The notes: a model not told the origin generated them from the sequence alone. A stretch of DNA of 64,000 bases from Lachnospiraceae bacterium (GCA_017437065.1 JAFSBX010000029.1:1-64000), one strand, 5' to 3'. Shown: positions 39,454 through 48,565, counted from the first letter of the stretch. Made by a program: numbers and translations.

Positions 39454-39938
39454 TTCTGTATACTCCCACTAGAAAAAGCCTTTTATAGCCAAATGCTCTT
39501 ACGAGCTTGATAATTCGTACTACTACCCAGCAGAGGTTGTGGAGTCCTCTGCTGGGCAACCTATAAGCATTGTGGATATGCCATAGGATTTTACATCGTT
39601 ATAATTGTTTTGATTTTGTGAGCCTAGTGGAGTAAGCCCACGATAGACCGATATACTTTTGACGGTATACCAGCCTTTGCACAAAAGATTTTACACTGAC
39701 ACCTTTTCCACAACGCATCAGCAACTCAATTGTGTCCACAACATGATATTTAAAACATCACATATTTTATAATAACACCTTACGGTGAAATTACCGTGTG
39801 AGGGATTAGCACCCTCATATTACATACATATACACGCATCTAATTTAGATAATATGTACGGCAGAAAGTATACACTTCCTAAAACAATATTATTCATAAA
39901 CTTGCGAACATATAAAATCATATGGCAAGCAAATATCA
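39454..39938. other. Hairpin-rich non-coding region between two HTH genes
   Basis: No gene fits these 485 bases. Several unrelated inverted repeats are packed into the central part: GCTC/GAGC (39495-39506), a perfect 11-bp CCCAGCAGAGG/CCTCTGCTGGG (39526-39556), GTGG/CCAC (39627-39641), TATAC/GTATA (39652-39669), ACGGT/ACCGT (39782-39797) and TGAGGG/CCCTCA (39799-39817). None has the T tract of a terminator on either strand. A structured RNA, or a control region for the tail block, would fit. Confidence 0.5.
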
Positions 39939-40154
39939 TTACAACACAAGTCCATTGATTTGTAAAAAATCATCGACTCTTTTTAATGTATCTACATATT
40001 GACCAATCATTTTCATGTGATAATCCGGCAAAACCAGCTTACCATTTGTCCAAGCCGATAACTGTTGAATTGAAATGCCAAGCGTCTTAGCCATATGGGA
40101 CTTGGAAATTCCATACTGACTAAGGTAGTCCTTTACTTCATTCTGTAATCCCAT
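39939..40154 (-). CDS. Xre-family helix-turn-helix protein
   Basis: A 71-residue protein that is essentially one HTH domain: KDYLSQYGISKSHMAKTLGISIQQLSAWTNGK, followed by a helix for dimer contact. ATG after AAGGAGGTCTT. It lies about 100 bases after the RNA polymerase gene on the same strand. By family it would be a Cro-like repressor; its operators are not identified, but the hairpin-rich region immediately downstream is a candidate. Confidence 0.75.
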   Translation of the reverse strand: MGLQNEVKDYLSQYGISKSHMAKTLGISIQQLSAWTNGKLVLPDYHMKMIGQYVDTLKRVDDFLQINGLVL

Positions 40155-40258
40155 AAGACCTCCTTATAATCTTTCATTAAAATTTTTCCTAAATTATTTC
40201 TTTCTCTATATAGCGTTGGCACTTTTTATTCACTTTAGCCAATTTACCCTTGTGTTTC

Positions 40259-43200
40259 CTAGGATATTTTTGTTATATTTTCACGAAGTTCATTTTCTAA
40301 ATCTAAAATGGCAGAGGTTCCTTTGTCATACCTAAAATAATCCCTTATCATCGTACCTGCTTTATTATAATCTTCAGTCTCAATCCAAGTTTCTCCTTCA
40401 TGATACGGAAATAGTACTCTTATCTTTGTACCACCACGATAAATAACACTTTCTACTATCCCCCTCTTCTCAAATAATGCAATTGCTGAATCCATGTATT
40501 TATGACTTACGTCCGTCAATCGTTCCAATGTTATATCAGTAAGTTCATTCGGCACATTATTCAGCTTTTTCATCCATTGTGGAACCCCATTTTCATCTTC
40601 GTATTTACGACTGAGATATACCAACATGGTCAAAATACGTTTCAATTTAGCGACATTATCTTTACGCTTAATTGTTTTTTCTTCATATGCTTTATTTATT
40701 AAATTATTGATACATTTTCTATCTTCTTTTGTAAGCAAAACACTTTTGTCCTTGTATTGAGTACTTCCCTGTATCGAGTTGATAATTACCTTTTTTCTAT
40801 TAGCATTCTTGTTCTTTTGCTTTTTTGCAAATTCAACATTTCTCTTATGATTCTCTTCCAATTTAGAGAAATCAATATTTGCCATAATAGTTTCGCCAGA
40901 ACTCCTTACAATCATCTCATCTGGAAAAGCATTCCATAAAATATCCTTTTCCAAATCCAAGAATTTTGCACCATTCTTCTTATCACCATAGTAAATTATC
41001 ACAAGCATATCAATGAGCTTATTAATGTCTGGTTCTAAAATCAATAATTCTGTTCTGCATTTTTCATAAAACCATCTATACTTGTTTGCAGCCGACCTCT
41101 GATGTGATTTTGACTTTAAGGCTTCTTCGTTATACCACTTTGCAATTTCCCTATATTCTCTCTGTAATACTTGCACCATACGATATACTTTGCGGTTAAT
41201 AGATGGCTGACTACGGAGAAAACATTTTCGATAATCAAAATCATATTCGCTTGTCTTCAAATCAATATGTGCAATTTCCGTTTCTGCATAATGACACAAC
41301 CGATTCATATTGCAATCATAATCCTTGAATTTTCGTATCTTCTCAATCTCCTGCTCCGACTTTCCTGCGTTCCTTGCTTTTTTTAGTGCCTTTTCTTCCG
41401 CTAATGCCTCTGCACTATTTTTAGCGAGATACCGCATCCAATATCCACGTTTACAAGACTTAAAAAAGTTCTTTATTTCTTTCGGAAAAAAAGCATTCTC
41501 TCCCGTTTTTGCAAAATCAATTGTTTCTCCACCAACAATTACACCTATCTTAATGTAATCTCTGACTTTTTGCTCGTCTACATGAACACAAGACCATAAA
41601 TCAGTTACTCTATCAATGACAGAACCTATTGAATTCTTAAAAGACATCTGGTTCACCTTCATCAAGGCAGCTCTATCCGCAACGCAAATCTCTTTTTTAG
41701 TTTTCTCTTTCTTATTAGGTTCAACTTTTACAACTAATCTTCCATTTCCGGCTTTAAATTCCCTTTGAACCGCATCAATAAAAGGCTTACTATCAAAAAC
41801 TGCGACAGAATCGCCATCAAAATCTGCGTTCCCGATTACTAATGCTAATGCGTCATACATTCCCGTAACAATTCCTGTACTCTGAAACTTATACCACTTT
41901 TTAAGTTCTTTATTATTTCTTAAATGACAAATTCTATGTTCCATTCCGACATGCGGATTCCTTATCATATCTACATCAAATGCCCCTCTGTCATTCCACC
42001 AATCTGAATAAATATGATATGGCTCTTTTAGTAACCCTTGTGGTTCACGTCCTAATTCATCATGAAAAGCCCATTCTGCTAATCCATATAAATCCGGCAT
42101 AAAGACTTGATAATTACCATGTACAAATAATTTTCCTGCTAAGAGATTGTTTCTTAATTTTTCAATATCAGATTCTATCTTGCCATGCACATATTTGTCA
42201 TGAAACAATTCTTTATTACGACTTAGTGCTACATAATACGGTGGTGTATATTTATCAATATTTTCTACTTCCTCACCATCATCAGATATGTCAATTAATG
42301 CCCTATACTTCAGAAATTCGTCAACATTTGATACTATCTTACGATAAATATCAATTCCTGTCTTACTTACTACTGGTATTTCTTCATCCGTAAAATTAAT
42401 AGTCTGTTCAGGTTGGTAACTTAACATTGTTTTACTTGCCAAATCAGAAGGATGTACGCCATAGGAAACAATATTGAATGTTCTATTATAACCATGGCAT
42501 TTCTTATCAAATTCATTTCTCCACAGTGTATAGTCAAAATTACCATCCTTATCAAGATACTGTTTCCAGAACTTAAACTGGGATTTTGTAAGAATCACAT
42601 CTATCTCGTCTTTAAAAATATCCCATTCTCTTCCACCCAAATCAATAATCTTTGATACATGCATTTCTTTCGCAAAACGCTTCAAATCAAAGACCATAAC
42701 CTCACCTTTTATGCCCGGAATAGCACGAAACTGAAAACATGATGGCAAATAGAATTTTCCTTTACGAGATTTACAATCAAGTTCTTTCGCCCATTTCAAT
42801 GCACATTCCGGCGTAACTAATCCTGCACCATCAAAAGGAAGTATTTCTAATAACTCTCTACACCTTTTTCTTCCTTTATGCCCAATGGGTTTATACTTCT
42901 TATTATCGCCTGTTCCAGATACCTCTACTATATCCACTTTCTCTTTAATTGACTTCTTATAATCATCAATAACAACAATTTTAGGTGCATTTGACAATGC
43001 TGTACTATCTGTTGTTACCATCGCATAATAAGCATTCCATTTTGACGGTGTATCATGCATAAGATTTTTGGGCATTCCACAAAGAAGAATATCATTAAGT
43101 TTATCTACAACCTCCATATCTACAAACAAGTTCTTTTGTGTTCTAGAATGACCTGCTCCACAAAATGTAGATGCATATTGCTTGGTATCTTTCTTTTTCG

Positions 43201-43573
43201 TAACATAATGATTATCCTTGTCCAAAATCTTATTACCTTCTTCATCCAGTACATATTCCATATTAGTAATTTTCAATATACCTTTGTCCTTAATTAATTT
43301 ATCATATCTTGCAATATTCTTACCCACATCCAATGTAAAGAATGAAGGAACTATGTCGTATCCACTTGTATTCTTTTCTGGCTTATCATCCTCAGATTTT
43401 TTATTTAGATGCATCAAAATCCTGTGCATTTCACTTTCACTTGCAAGATTCTTTGAATTTTCCTGCTTATATGGCGATAAAACAATTTCATTCTCAAAAG
43501 TTCCATCATCGTTTTTTACTAAATCATTAATATTAATATTCTGAATTTCAACCATTTTACTTATAACAATCAC
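40259..43573 (-). CDS. Single-chain double-psi beta-barrel RNA polymerase, YonO-like
   Basis: An 1104-residue protein. The motif NADFDGDSVAVF (D584, D586, D588) is the Mg2+-binding catalytic loop of multisubunit RNA polymerase beta' and of its single-chain relatives. Upstream, DGAGLVTPE (from D248) and FQFRAIPGIKGEVMVFD (280-296) match the first-barrel region shared by SPbeta YonO and eukaryotic RNA-dependent RNA polymerases. YonO is a sigma-independent DNA-dependent RNA polymerase for SPbeta late genes; this protein is about 200 residues longer. It is far too small and divergent to be host RpoC. The last ~250 residues are helical and charged. GTG at 43573 or ATG at 43555 could be the start; GGAG lies awkwardly for both. 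The tail block lies downstream. DNA versus RNA template is inferred from YonO. Confidence 0.85.
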   Translation of the reverse strand: MIVISKMVEIQNININDLVKNDDGTFENEIVLSPYKQENSKNLASESEMHRILMHLNKKSEDDKPEKNTSGYDIVPSFFTLDVGKNIARYDKLIKDKGILKITNMEYVLDEEGNKILDKDNHYVTKKKDTKQYASTFCGAGHSRTQKNLFVDMEVVDKLNDILLCGMPKNLMHDTPSKWNAYYAMVTTDSTALSNAPKIVVIDDYKKSIKEKVDIVEVSGTGDNKKYKPIGHKGRKRCRELLEILPFDGAGLVTPECALKWAKELDCKSRKGKFYLPSCFQFRAIPGIKGEVMVFDLKRFAKEMHVSKIIDLGGREWDIFKDEIDVILTKSQFKFWKQYLDKDGNFDYTLWRNEFDKKCHGYNRTFNIVSYGVHPSDLASKTMLSYQPEQTINFTDEEIPVVSKTGIDIYRKIVSNVDEFLKYRALIDISDDGEEVENIDKYTPPYYVALSRNKELFHDKYVHGKIESDIEKLRNNLLAGKLFVHGNYQVFMPDLYGLAEWAFHDELGREPQGLLKEPYHIYSDWWNDRGAFDVDMIRNPHVGMEHRICHLRNNKELKKWYKFQSTGIVTGMYDALALVIGNADFDGDSVAVFDSKPFIDAVQREFKAGNGRLVVKVEPNKKEKTKKEICVADRAALMKVNQMSFKNSIGSVIDRVTDLWSCVHVDEQKVRDYIKIGVIVGGETIDFAKTGENAFFPKEIKNFFKSCKRGYWMRYLAKNSAEALAEEKALKKARNAGKSEQEIEKIRKFKDYDCNMNRLCHYAETEIAHIDLKTSEYDFDYRKCFLRSQPSINRKVYRMVQVLQREYREIAKWYNEEALKSKSHQRSAANKYRWFYEKCRTELLILEPDINKLIDMLVIIYYGDKKNGAKFLDLEKDILWNAFPDEMIVRSSGETIMANIDFSKLEENHKRNVEFAKKQKNKNANRKKVIINSIQGSTQYKDKSVLLTKEDRKCINNLINKAYEEKTIKRKDNVAKLKRILTMLVYLSRKYEDENGVPQWMKKLNNVPNELTDITLERLTDVSHKYMDSAIALFEKRGIVESVIYRGGTKIRVLFPYHEGETWIETEDYNKAGTMIRDYFRYDKGTSAILDLENELRENITKIS

Positions 43574-43655
43574 TCTCCACTTCTAAACTAATCCACATTA
43601 ACAAATGTTTCCAAACAATTACTTCTTCATATACCATAATGAGAACAAACTTCTT

Positions 43656-43871
43656 TTATCTCATCACAAATGATTCTTCTACACCATGTCCACAACAAGC
43701 TGATTTAGCACCATTAATATATCCTAAACAAGCATCATAGCCTTCTTTTGTCGGCATACGTCCACATCTTTTACATGGTCTTGAATCATCTACTATCTGG
43801 CGATTATCAGAATATCTCCAATCCTTACCGTCATAATAGATTTTCCATCCTCTTGAATACGATGTTATCAC
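43656..43871 (-). CDS. Small cysteine-rich phage-type protein
   Basis: A 71-residue protein with CKRCGRMPTKEGYDACLGY followed by GAKSACCGHG. The paired cysteines and the CCGHG end suggest one zinc site. Small proteins with this pattern are frequent in Firmicutes phages; their role is unknown. It starts at GTG seven bases after AGGAGG and lies 80 bases upstream of the RNA polymerase gene. Confidence 0.65.
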   Translation of the reverse strand: MITSYSRGWKIYYDGKDWRYSDNRQIVDDSRPCKRCGRMPTKEGYDACLGYINGAKSACCGHGVEESFVMR

Positions 43872-44125
43872 TGAAATCCTCCTATATCATTAGCCAATTA
43901 GTTACGCCAATCCTTAACTCAAATCCCTAAAAAAACCACTCTATTTCCTCTCGAACCACTCTCATTGACCAAATTTACCACCACAAATAATCAGTCCAAA
44001 AACAACCCCATTTTCGTTAATTTAAGCCTTTACATAGACCAATTTTAAGACCTATTAGAATGGTGATTTCATGGCTAAAATCACAAAAAACCTCCTGTTT
44101 TTCCCCTACATTCCCGACCCTATGA

Positions 44126-44157
44126 TTGCATTTTTCTCTAACTATGTTAAAATATAA
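44126..44157 (+). promoter_or_regulatory. Probable promoter of the plus-strand membrane protein gene
   Basis: TTGCAT (44126-44131) and an A/T-rich -10 region within TTAAAATATA (about 44147-44156) precede the ATG at 44192. The -10 hexamer is ambiguous. A weak GAGGG site lies before the start codon. Confidence 0.4.
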
Positions 44158-44191
44158 AAAAAATTTACAGATGATACGAGGGATACATTCA

Positions 44192-44812
44192 ATGAAAAAC
44201 AAAATCAAAAGTGTTATAAAATTTTTTTTCGGAACACAGGATAATATTTCATCAAAATTAAGTTTTTCACTTTTTATTACCGGCATAATGTTTTTCCTCT
44301 TTGCATTAATGCATCAGAATAGTAGCAACATACAAGCCTTTAACGCCTTTACATATATCTCTGCACTATTGCTTGGCATGTGGTTAGCTTTATCTTCCAT
44401 ACAAGGTAATAACTCTCCATTGGAATTCTTCATAGAAATTTTTCGCCTATTCATATTCTTTATTATCCTTGTATTTTCCTTAAATTTTTGCATAAATTCT
44501 AGCGTCACTTTACAAGGTAAAAAACTAATAATTTATTCTATATTGTCGTGTATTGGACTACTCGTTTGTTCATTTTACTTAGTTTCAAAATTTATAGACA
44601 TATTCAGGTTTGTAAAAAATATATTTAAACAAATTAAAAGCAAACTCTTCAATACCATTCAAAGTGAAAAAACTGAACAAAACACCAGCAAGTTAAAATC
44701 CTTCATCGAAAATATAACTACATTCCTTGTCTCCATTGCCGGACTTGGTGTTGCAATTAAAGCAATAGTAGAACCTTTAATAAACCTCATTCAACCATTA
44801 CTTGCACCTTAA
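44192..44812 (+). CDS. Membrane protein of unknown function
   Basis: A 206-residue protein with four hydrophobic segments (about 30-48, 54-75, 88-107, 118-138). A basic, Lys-rich region follows, and a final hydrophobic stretch lies at the C-terminus (FLVSIAGLGVAIKAIVEPLI). The frame opens 22 codons earlier, but those codons overlap the promoter, so MKNKIKSV is preferred. It is one of few plus-strand genes in the element and has its own promoter and terminator. Such isolated units in prophages are often expressed in the lysogen and may serve superinfection exclusion or defence; that is inference. Confidence 0.65.
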   Translation: MKNKIKSVIKFFFGTQDNISSKLSFSLFITGIMFFLFALMHQNSSNIQAFNAFTYISALLLGMWLALSSIQGNNSPLEFFIEIFRLFIFFIILVFSLNFCINSSVTLQGKKLIIYSILSCIGLLVCSFYLVSKFIDIFRFVKNIFKQIKSKLFNTIQSEKTEQNTSKLKSFIENITTFLVSIAGLGVAIKAIVEPLINLIQPLLAP

Positions 44813-44826
44813 TATGTACATCTTTT

Positions 44827-44866
44827 GTGTCTTTAGTTATAATTTCCTTAACTAAAGGCACTTTTT
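44827..44866. terminator. Bidirectional terminator between convergent genes
   Basis: GTG-CTTTAGTTA and TAACTAAAG-CAC form a 12-bp stem with one internal mismatch, followed by TTTTTATTT on the plus strand. It sits between the stops of the membrane protein gene and the gene at 44865-45110. Confidence 0.75.
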
Positions 44867-45110
44867 ATTTATCTACCGTCCTTTCACATTTTTTGCAATA
44901 TTTCACAAAATTAATCAGTTTCCCACTCCAATTAGACAGCTTAATCCGAAAATCCCTCAACTCAGTAATATCAAATACCTCTTCTTGTGGCACATCAACA
45001 AGAGTCAAATCTGTGTGATGTGCTTCTACACTAAAATTGAAGAAAGATATCTTATCTACTGCATAAATAGAATCACATATCCTTATAAACTTAATCTTTG
45101 TTCCGTTAAT
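44865..45110 (-). CDS. Unknown protein of about 81 residues
   Basis: No recognised motif. The middle reads FFNFSVEAHHTDLTLVDVPQEE and the end has a CKKCERT cysteine pair. The start is unclear: the frame begins at a TTG (45128) that itself overlaps the AGGAGG site, so an ATT at 45110, nine bases after the site, may be used. It overlaps the end of the 333-residue gene, which suggests translational coupling. Confidence 0.45.
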   Translation of the reverse strand: MNGTKIKFIRICDSIYAVDKISFFNFSVEAHHTDLTLVDVPQEEVFDITELRDFRIKLSNWSGKLINFVKYCKKCERTVDK

Positions 45111-46107
45111 TTTTGTAATCCTCCTCAAATACTCTCTCTGAATTAAAATCTGTTATAGTCCTAAATGTTTCCACATCAATAAGTTTATCCGTATAAATCG
45201 TACTTACAGCATTTGGCTTTATCAGTTTAACCAGCAATTCAATCGGCATTGCAAAGTCAATAGTATTCGTATGACAACCAAATACTTCATACTCATAGTC
45301 TTCTATCGCCGTTATATCTACACCCAGATTATCAATGCACCAAATCATATTTTCGATTGCATTATACTGTCTGAAATCTCTATCAATCCTATTCTCCGAA
45401 AGATTAATAAGCATTTCTTCATTTTTGATGTAATCGCACCAAGGCAAAATCAAATTACCATCATCATCTTTGTACAAATCATGCCATTGTTCATAATCTC
45501 CTAAATCAGAAAAACTATGAAATACACCTTGTCCAACAATATATGCGTCCAATCCAACATTTCCAGTACAATCAATTGATGTAAGATACTGCACATCTAA
45601 TCCGAAATTCCTAATCTTATCAATATCGAATCTTTCCTTATCATGGATAAACTCAATCATGCTCCTATAATTAGAATTAGATTTACCATCCTGCATCAGT
45701 TCCTGTAATGCTTTCTGCTTTTCTTGTGGAATCTCATGTGTTAAAACGTACTGCTCAACACTTTTACAACCTGTCCTAGCTGCCATCATCTGAAGATAAT
45801 CTCTTGCAAGTGCAAATTTTAGTCCTTGAAAGCTCATAACAGAATCTATCTTGCTTCGTAGTGTTTCAATCCGAGTAATCTCTATCTGTCCCTGTTTGTG
45901 TAATGCTGATTCATTCTCCGCAAGCAGATTGTTATAATCTGTTTCTCTAATACACTGAACACCACTTATTTTCTCAATAAGTTGGGAATGCTCATTTATG
46001 AAATCTGCACGCTTGTATCCTAACGCTTTTACTACGTCTGATAGTGGTAAATATACTTTGTTGTCTTGAATTAATTTTATATTGAATTTTACTGTTTTGT
46101 TCTTCAT
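45106..46107 (-). CDS. Unknown protein, N-terminus weakly like phage antirepressor/BRO domains
   Basis: A 333-residue protein. Residues 15-50 (KVYLPLSDVVKALGYKRADF) recall the BRO-N/antirepressor entry strand and helix, but the match is weak. A helical region (about 80-150) and an acidic C-terminal half rich in Asp/Tyr follow. ATG is preceded by GAAGGAG. It lies 5 bases after the metalloprotease-like gene and belongs to the same transcript. A late phage regulatory role is possible but unsupported. Confidence 0.5.
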   Translation of the reverse strand: MKNKTVKFNIKLIQDNKVYLPLSDVVKALGYKRADFINEHSQLIEKISGVQCIRETDYNNLLAENESALHKQGQIEITRIETLRSKIDSVMSFQGLKFALARDYLQMMAARTGCKSVEQYVLTHEIPQEKQKALQELMQDGKSNSNYRSMIEFIHDKERFDIDKIRNFGLDVQYLTSIDCTGNVGLDAYIVGQGVFHSFSDLGDYEQWHDLYKDDDGNLILPWCDYIKNEEMLINLSENRIDRDFRQYNAIENMIWCIDNLGVDITAIEDYEYEVFGCHTNTIDFAMPIELLVKLIKPNAVSTIYTDKLIDVETFRTITDFNSERVFEEDYKN

Positions 46108-46112
46108 ATAGT

Positions 46113-46985
46113 TTATTTCTCCTTCTCTGCATATCCTAAACTAATCTTCCTCTTGATATTCTCCAACGCTTTACATACTTCTTCATTCGTTGCCTTTAGC
46201 ATAGCATCATATAATTCCTGCTCCTTTTCAGGCATTTCCTTATAAGCATGAGCATCATATCTATTACAGAAATAATGGAATATTCCACCATCATCTGAAT
46301 TATTTACCCCTATTCTAAATAACACATAATGAAGTATTTCATGCCTTACTGTTGTTTTTAGCGACTCAATATCTCGCCAACAATCAAAAATATGTATGAT
46401 AAGCTGCACATCATTTACAATTTCAAAATTACCGCCTGTATCATATACATACTTACCGCTCTCGTCCTTGTCGAATTCTGCAAATACAATAGGTAATTCT
46501 GCCTTTATATCCGCAAATACAGGATAATCTGCTTGTAACTGCGTCAGGAACTCTTCTCCATACTCCCTTAATTCAATAATCTTTTCTGCATATTCAGCAT
46601 AAGCATTTCTTGATTCATCAGCCCTTTTCTTTATTTCACACATGAAATCAAAAAGTTGTTTCCGATTGTTGATATAACGGATAGTATTTTTATACTGCTC
46701 TTTAACAGGCTTTTGATTGAAATTTATGTAAATACTTCCACCATCTTCATCACCAGCCCAATGAGGAATAAATACTGATAAATCTACTTTTACAAGCTCC
46801 TTATTGCAGCTATCTTTCATAGGACATTCTTCATAGCAATCAAATATTAGAGTATCTACATCCTTATAATTCTCTTTTGGACACAGGAATACAGATGATG
46901 GTTCTTCTATCTGATAATCTTCACAATCTGGCGAAGTACTTAAAATCAATTTGAACATATCTATACATTCTTGTTTTAGTGACAT
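46113..46985 (-). CDS. SprT-like metalloprotease-family protein
   Basis: A 290-residue protein with the zinc-protease motif HEILH (H215-H219) in VRHEILHYVLFRIG, followed by a glycine/aspartate stretch and HYFCNRYDAHAYKE, which could supply the third ligand. The N-terminal part has a cysteine cluster (C50, C54, C60). SprT-type proteins cleave DNA-crosslinked or other proteins, but no activity can be claimed. ATG after GAAGGAG; 20 bases from the ADP-ribosyltransferase-like gene upstream and part of the same run of genes. Confidence 0.6.
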   Translation of the reverse strand: MSLKQECIDMFKLILSTSPDCEDYQIEEPSSVFLCPKENYKDVDTLIFDCYEECPMKDSCNKELVKVDLSVFIPHWAGDEDGGSIYINFNQKPVKEQYKNTIRYINNRKQLFDFMCEIKKRADESRNAYAEYAEKIIELREYGEEFLTQLQADYPVFADIKAELPIVFAEFDKDESGKYVYDTGGNFEIVNDVQLIIHIFDCWRDIESLKTTVRHEILHYVLFRIGVNNSDDGGIFHYFCNRYDAHAYKEMPEKEQELYDAMLKATNEEVCKALENIKRKISLGYAEKEK

Positions 46986-47004
46986 ATAATTTATTTCTCC
47001 TTCT

Positions 47005-47664
47005 TCATCCCCATATTATTGACTCTTCTACATACTTATTGAATTGGCTCTTAGGGCTATCACAGACAATAATTTCTTCACATTGCATATCCTTAACTTT
47101 CCGATAATCACAAACAACTTCCTGTTCATTTCTGCTATTAAAAAGAACGATAATATCCTTTTTATGTACTCTGCCAGTAAATACATAACCTTTATCACCA
47201 TCAGTTTTAAATCGCTTTGCGAACCATTCCGCTACACCCTTATCCGTTGTCCATGACAATCCTTTATGGCTATTAACACCTACACCACGATAAATAGTAA
47301 CCATATCATCAGGAGACAAATCATCAATATCTGACTGTAACAATGGTGACTTTGTAGCCAATTTCATAAATTTAATTAATTTGGTTTTACACATACCACA
47401 ATCATGAAATCTCTCTTGCATAGTCCAAATATCATAGACCATATCAGCACACTCTTGGTCTGTTATTGCTCCTAACTTATACAGATAATCCAAATAAGCA
47501 AATCTATTACCTTTATTAATGGCACTTACACAATGAGATAATTTTTCTGCTTTTGAAAGTCGTTCAAATCGTCTTTGCCTATCTTCTTCATCGTACAGAA
47601 AATTGTCACATGGTAAGTATGATAAATACATTTTGGTATATTCTTTTATAGTGTCCATATTCAT
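47005..47664 (-). CDS. ADP-ribosyltransferase-fold protein (R-S-E type)
   Basis: A 219-residue protein whose second half carries the three signature elements of R-S-E ADP-ribosyltransferases. These are an arginine in IYRGVG (R126), the STT-like turn LSWTT (S137), and the ExE loop EQE (E180, E182). The N-terminal 110 residues are helical and unmatched. Such enzymes move ADP-ribose from NAD+ onto proteins, RNA or DNA; phage members (Alt, ModA) modify host RNA polymerase or ribosomal proteins. The ATG at 47664 with AGGAG eight bases upstream is preferred to one nine codons earlier. It is divergent from a second transferase-like gene 95 bases away. Confidence 0.72.
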   Translation of the reverse strand: MNMDTIKEYTKMYLSYLPCDNFLYDEEDRQRRFERLSKAEKLSHCVSAINKGNRFAYLDYLYKLGAITDQECADMVYDIWTMQERFHDCGMCKTKLIKFMKLATKSPLLQSDIDDLSPDDMVTIYRGVGVNSHKGLSWTTDKGVAEWFAKRFKTDGDKGYVFTGRVHKKDIIVLFNSRNEQEVVCDYRKVKDMQCEEIIVCDSPKSQFNKYVEESIIWG

Positions 47665-47759
47665 ATATAAATTCTCCTCATAATTTTTCATTATTAATTA
47701 AATGTGATACAATATCCTCATAACACCAACACAAATACATTTTTATGAATGGAGTACAT

Positions 47760-48338
47760 ATGAGAACAAAATATAAAAACTTTTTTCGTGAAACAGATGC
47801 CGATAACTGGGTTAATACATATAAAAAATACTTCCCTTCAAATGAGGATGAAGACAAAGATTTCTTATCGGCAATCCATTATTACACTGGTTCAGCAAAT
47901 ACCCTAATTAATAATGCTTTACGTTATGACAAAAACATACTGGATAATGATTTTATGCAACCTATCTTCCAACGTTTGATTGAAAAAGTACCCACTTATC
48001 AGATTCCAGATAATATTGTCGTGTATCGCTACATTTCAAAAGGTCTTCTCAAAGAAATGTGTCCCTCATACCCACCAAGAAAAAGTATGATTATCTGCGA
48101 CAAAGGTTTTATGAGTACAACTCTTATTAGGACAAGTATTAACGACTATAGACGTTCAAATCCACATCAAAATATTTTATTAGAAATATCTGTTCCTGCT
48201 GGTACAAAAGGAATATATGTAGGACATTTAGAAAACACTCTTTCTGAATATGAAGCTATCCTTGCTCCTAATACAAAACTACGCATTGAATATAGCTCTT
48301 TATTCTCTAAATATTTTCGATGTACTGTGGTATCTTAG
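47760..48338 (+). CDS. ADP-ribosyltransferase-fold protein (ADPrib_exo_Tox-like)
   Basis: A 192-residue protein with VVYRYIS (R90), GFMSTT (S119 of the STT turn), and SEYEAIL (E163, E165 of the ExE loop), the full R-S-E triad of arginine- or asparagine-modifying toxins such as C3-type and related phage enzymes. No secretion signal is visible, so it should act inside the producing cell. The ATG at 47760 follows TGGAG; an ATG 15 bases earlier lacks a site. It is one of few plus-strand genes in the element, divergent from the other transferase gene; sequence similarity between the two is limited to the motifs. Confidence 0.75.
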   Translation: MRTKYKNFFRETDADNWVNTYKKYFPSNEDEDKDFLSAIHYYTGSANTLINNALRYDKNILDNDFMQPIFQRLIEKVPTYQIPDNIVVYRYISKGLLKEMCPSYPPRKSMIICDKGFMSTTLIRTSINDYRRSNPHQNILLEISVPAGTKGIYVGHLENTLSEYEAILAPNTKLRIEYSSLFSKYFRCTVVS

Positions 48339-48565
48339 TTCTATGATAAGTTAAAATCCCATTTTCACTAGGAACTGCAATGGGTTCGACCCATTTTGAT
48401 TTTAAGCATTTTCTCCCAATATATATTTATTATTAGGGAGACTTTGCTTAAACTTTTTTATCAAAGCTGAATTGTATCTTCTCCTTTGTCCCATGTAGTT
48501 ATGGCAGAGATAAGCATTTGCTTGTAATTCCCTTTACTTGCTTAACTAGCAAACCATATATATAT
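48339..48565. other. Gap with a terminator-like hairpin
   Basis: No gene is visible in these 227 bases. AATGGG/CCCATT with a five-base loop (48379-48395) followed by TTGATTTT is a weak terminator for the plus-strand transferase gene. The rest shows nothing I recognise. Confidence 0.45.

Noticed and set aside
44017-44286. A minus-strand gene of 89 residues opposite the membrane protein gene
   Set aside because: It covers the plus-strand promoter and start, has no binding site, and its composition is that of an antisense frame.
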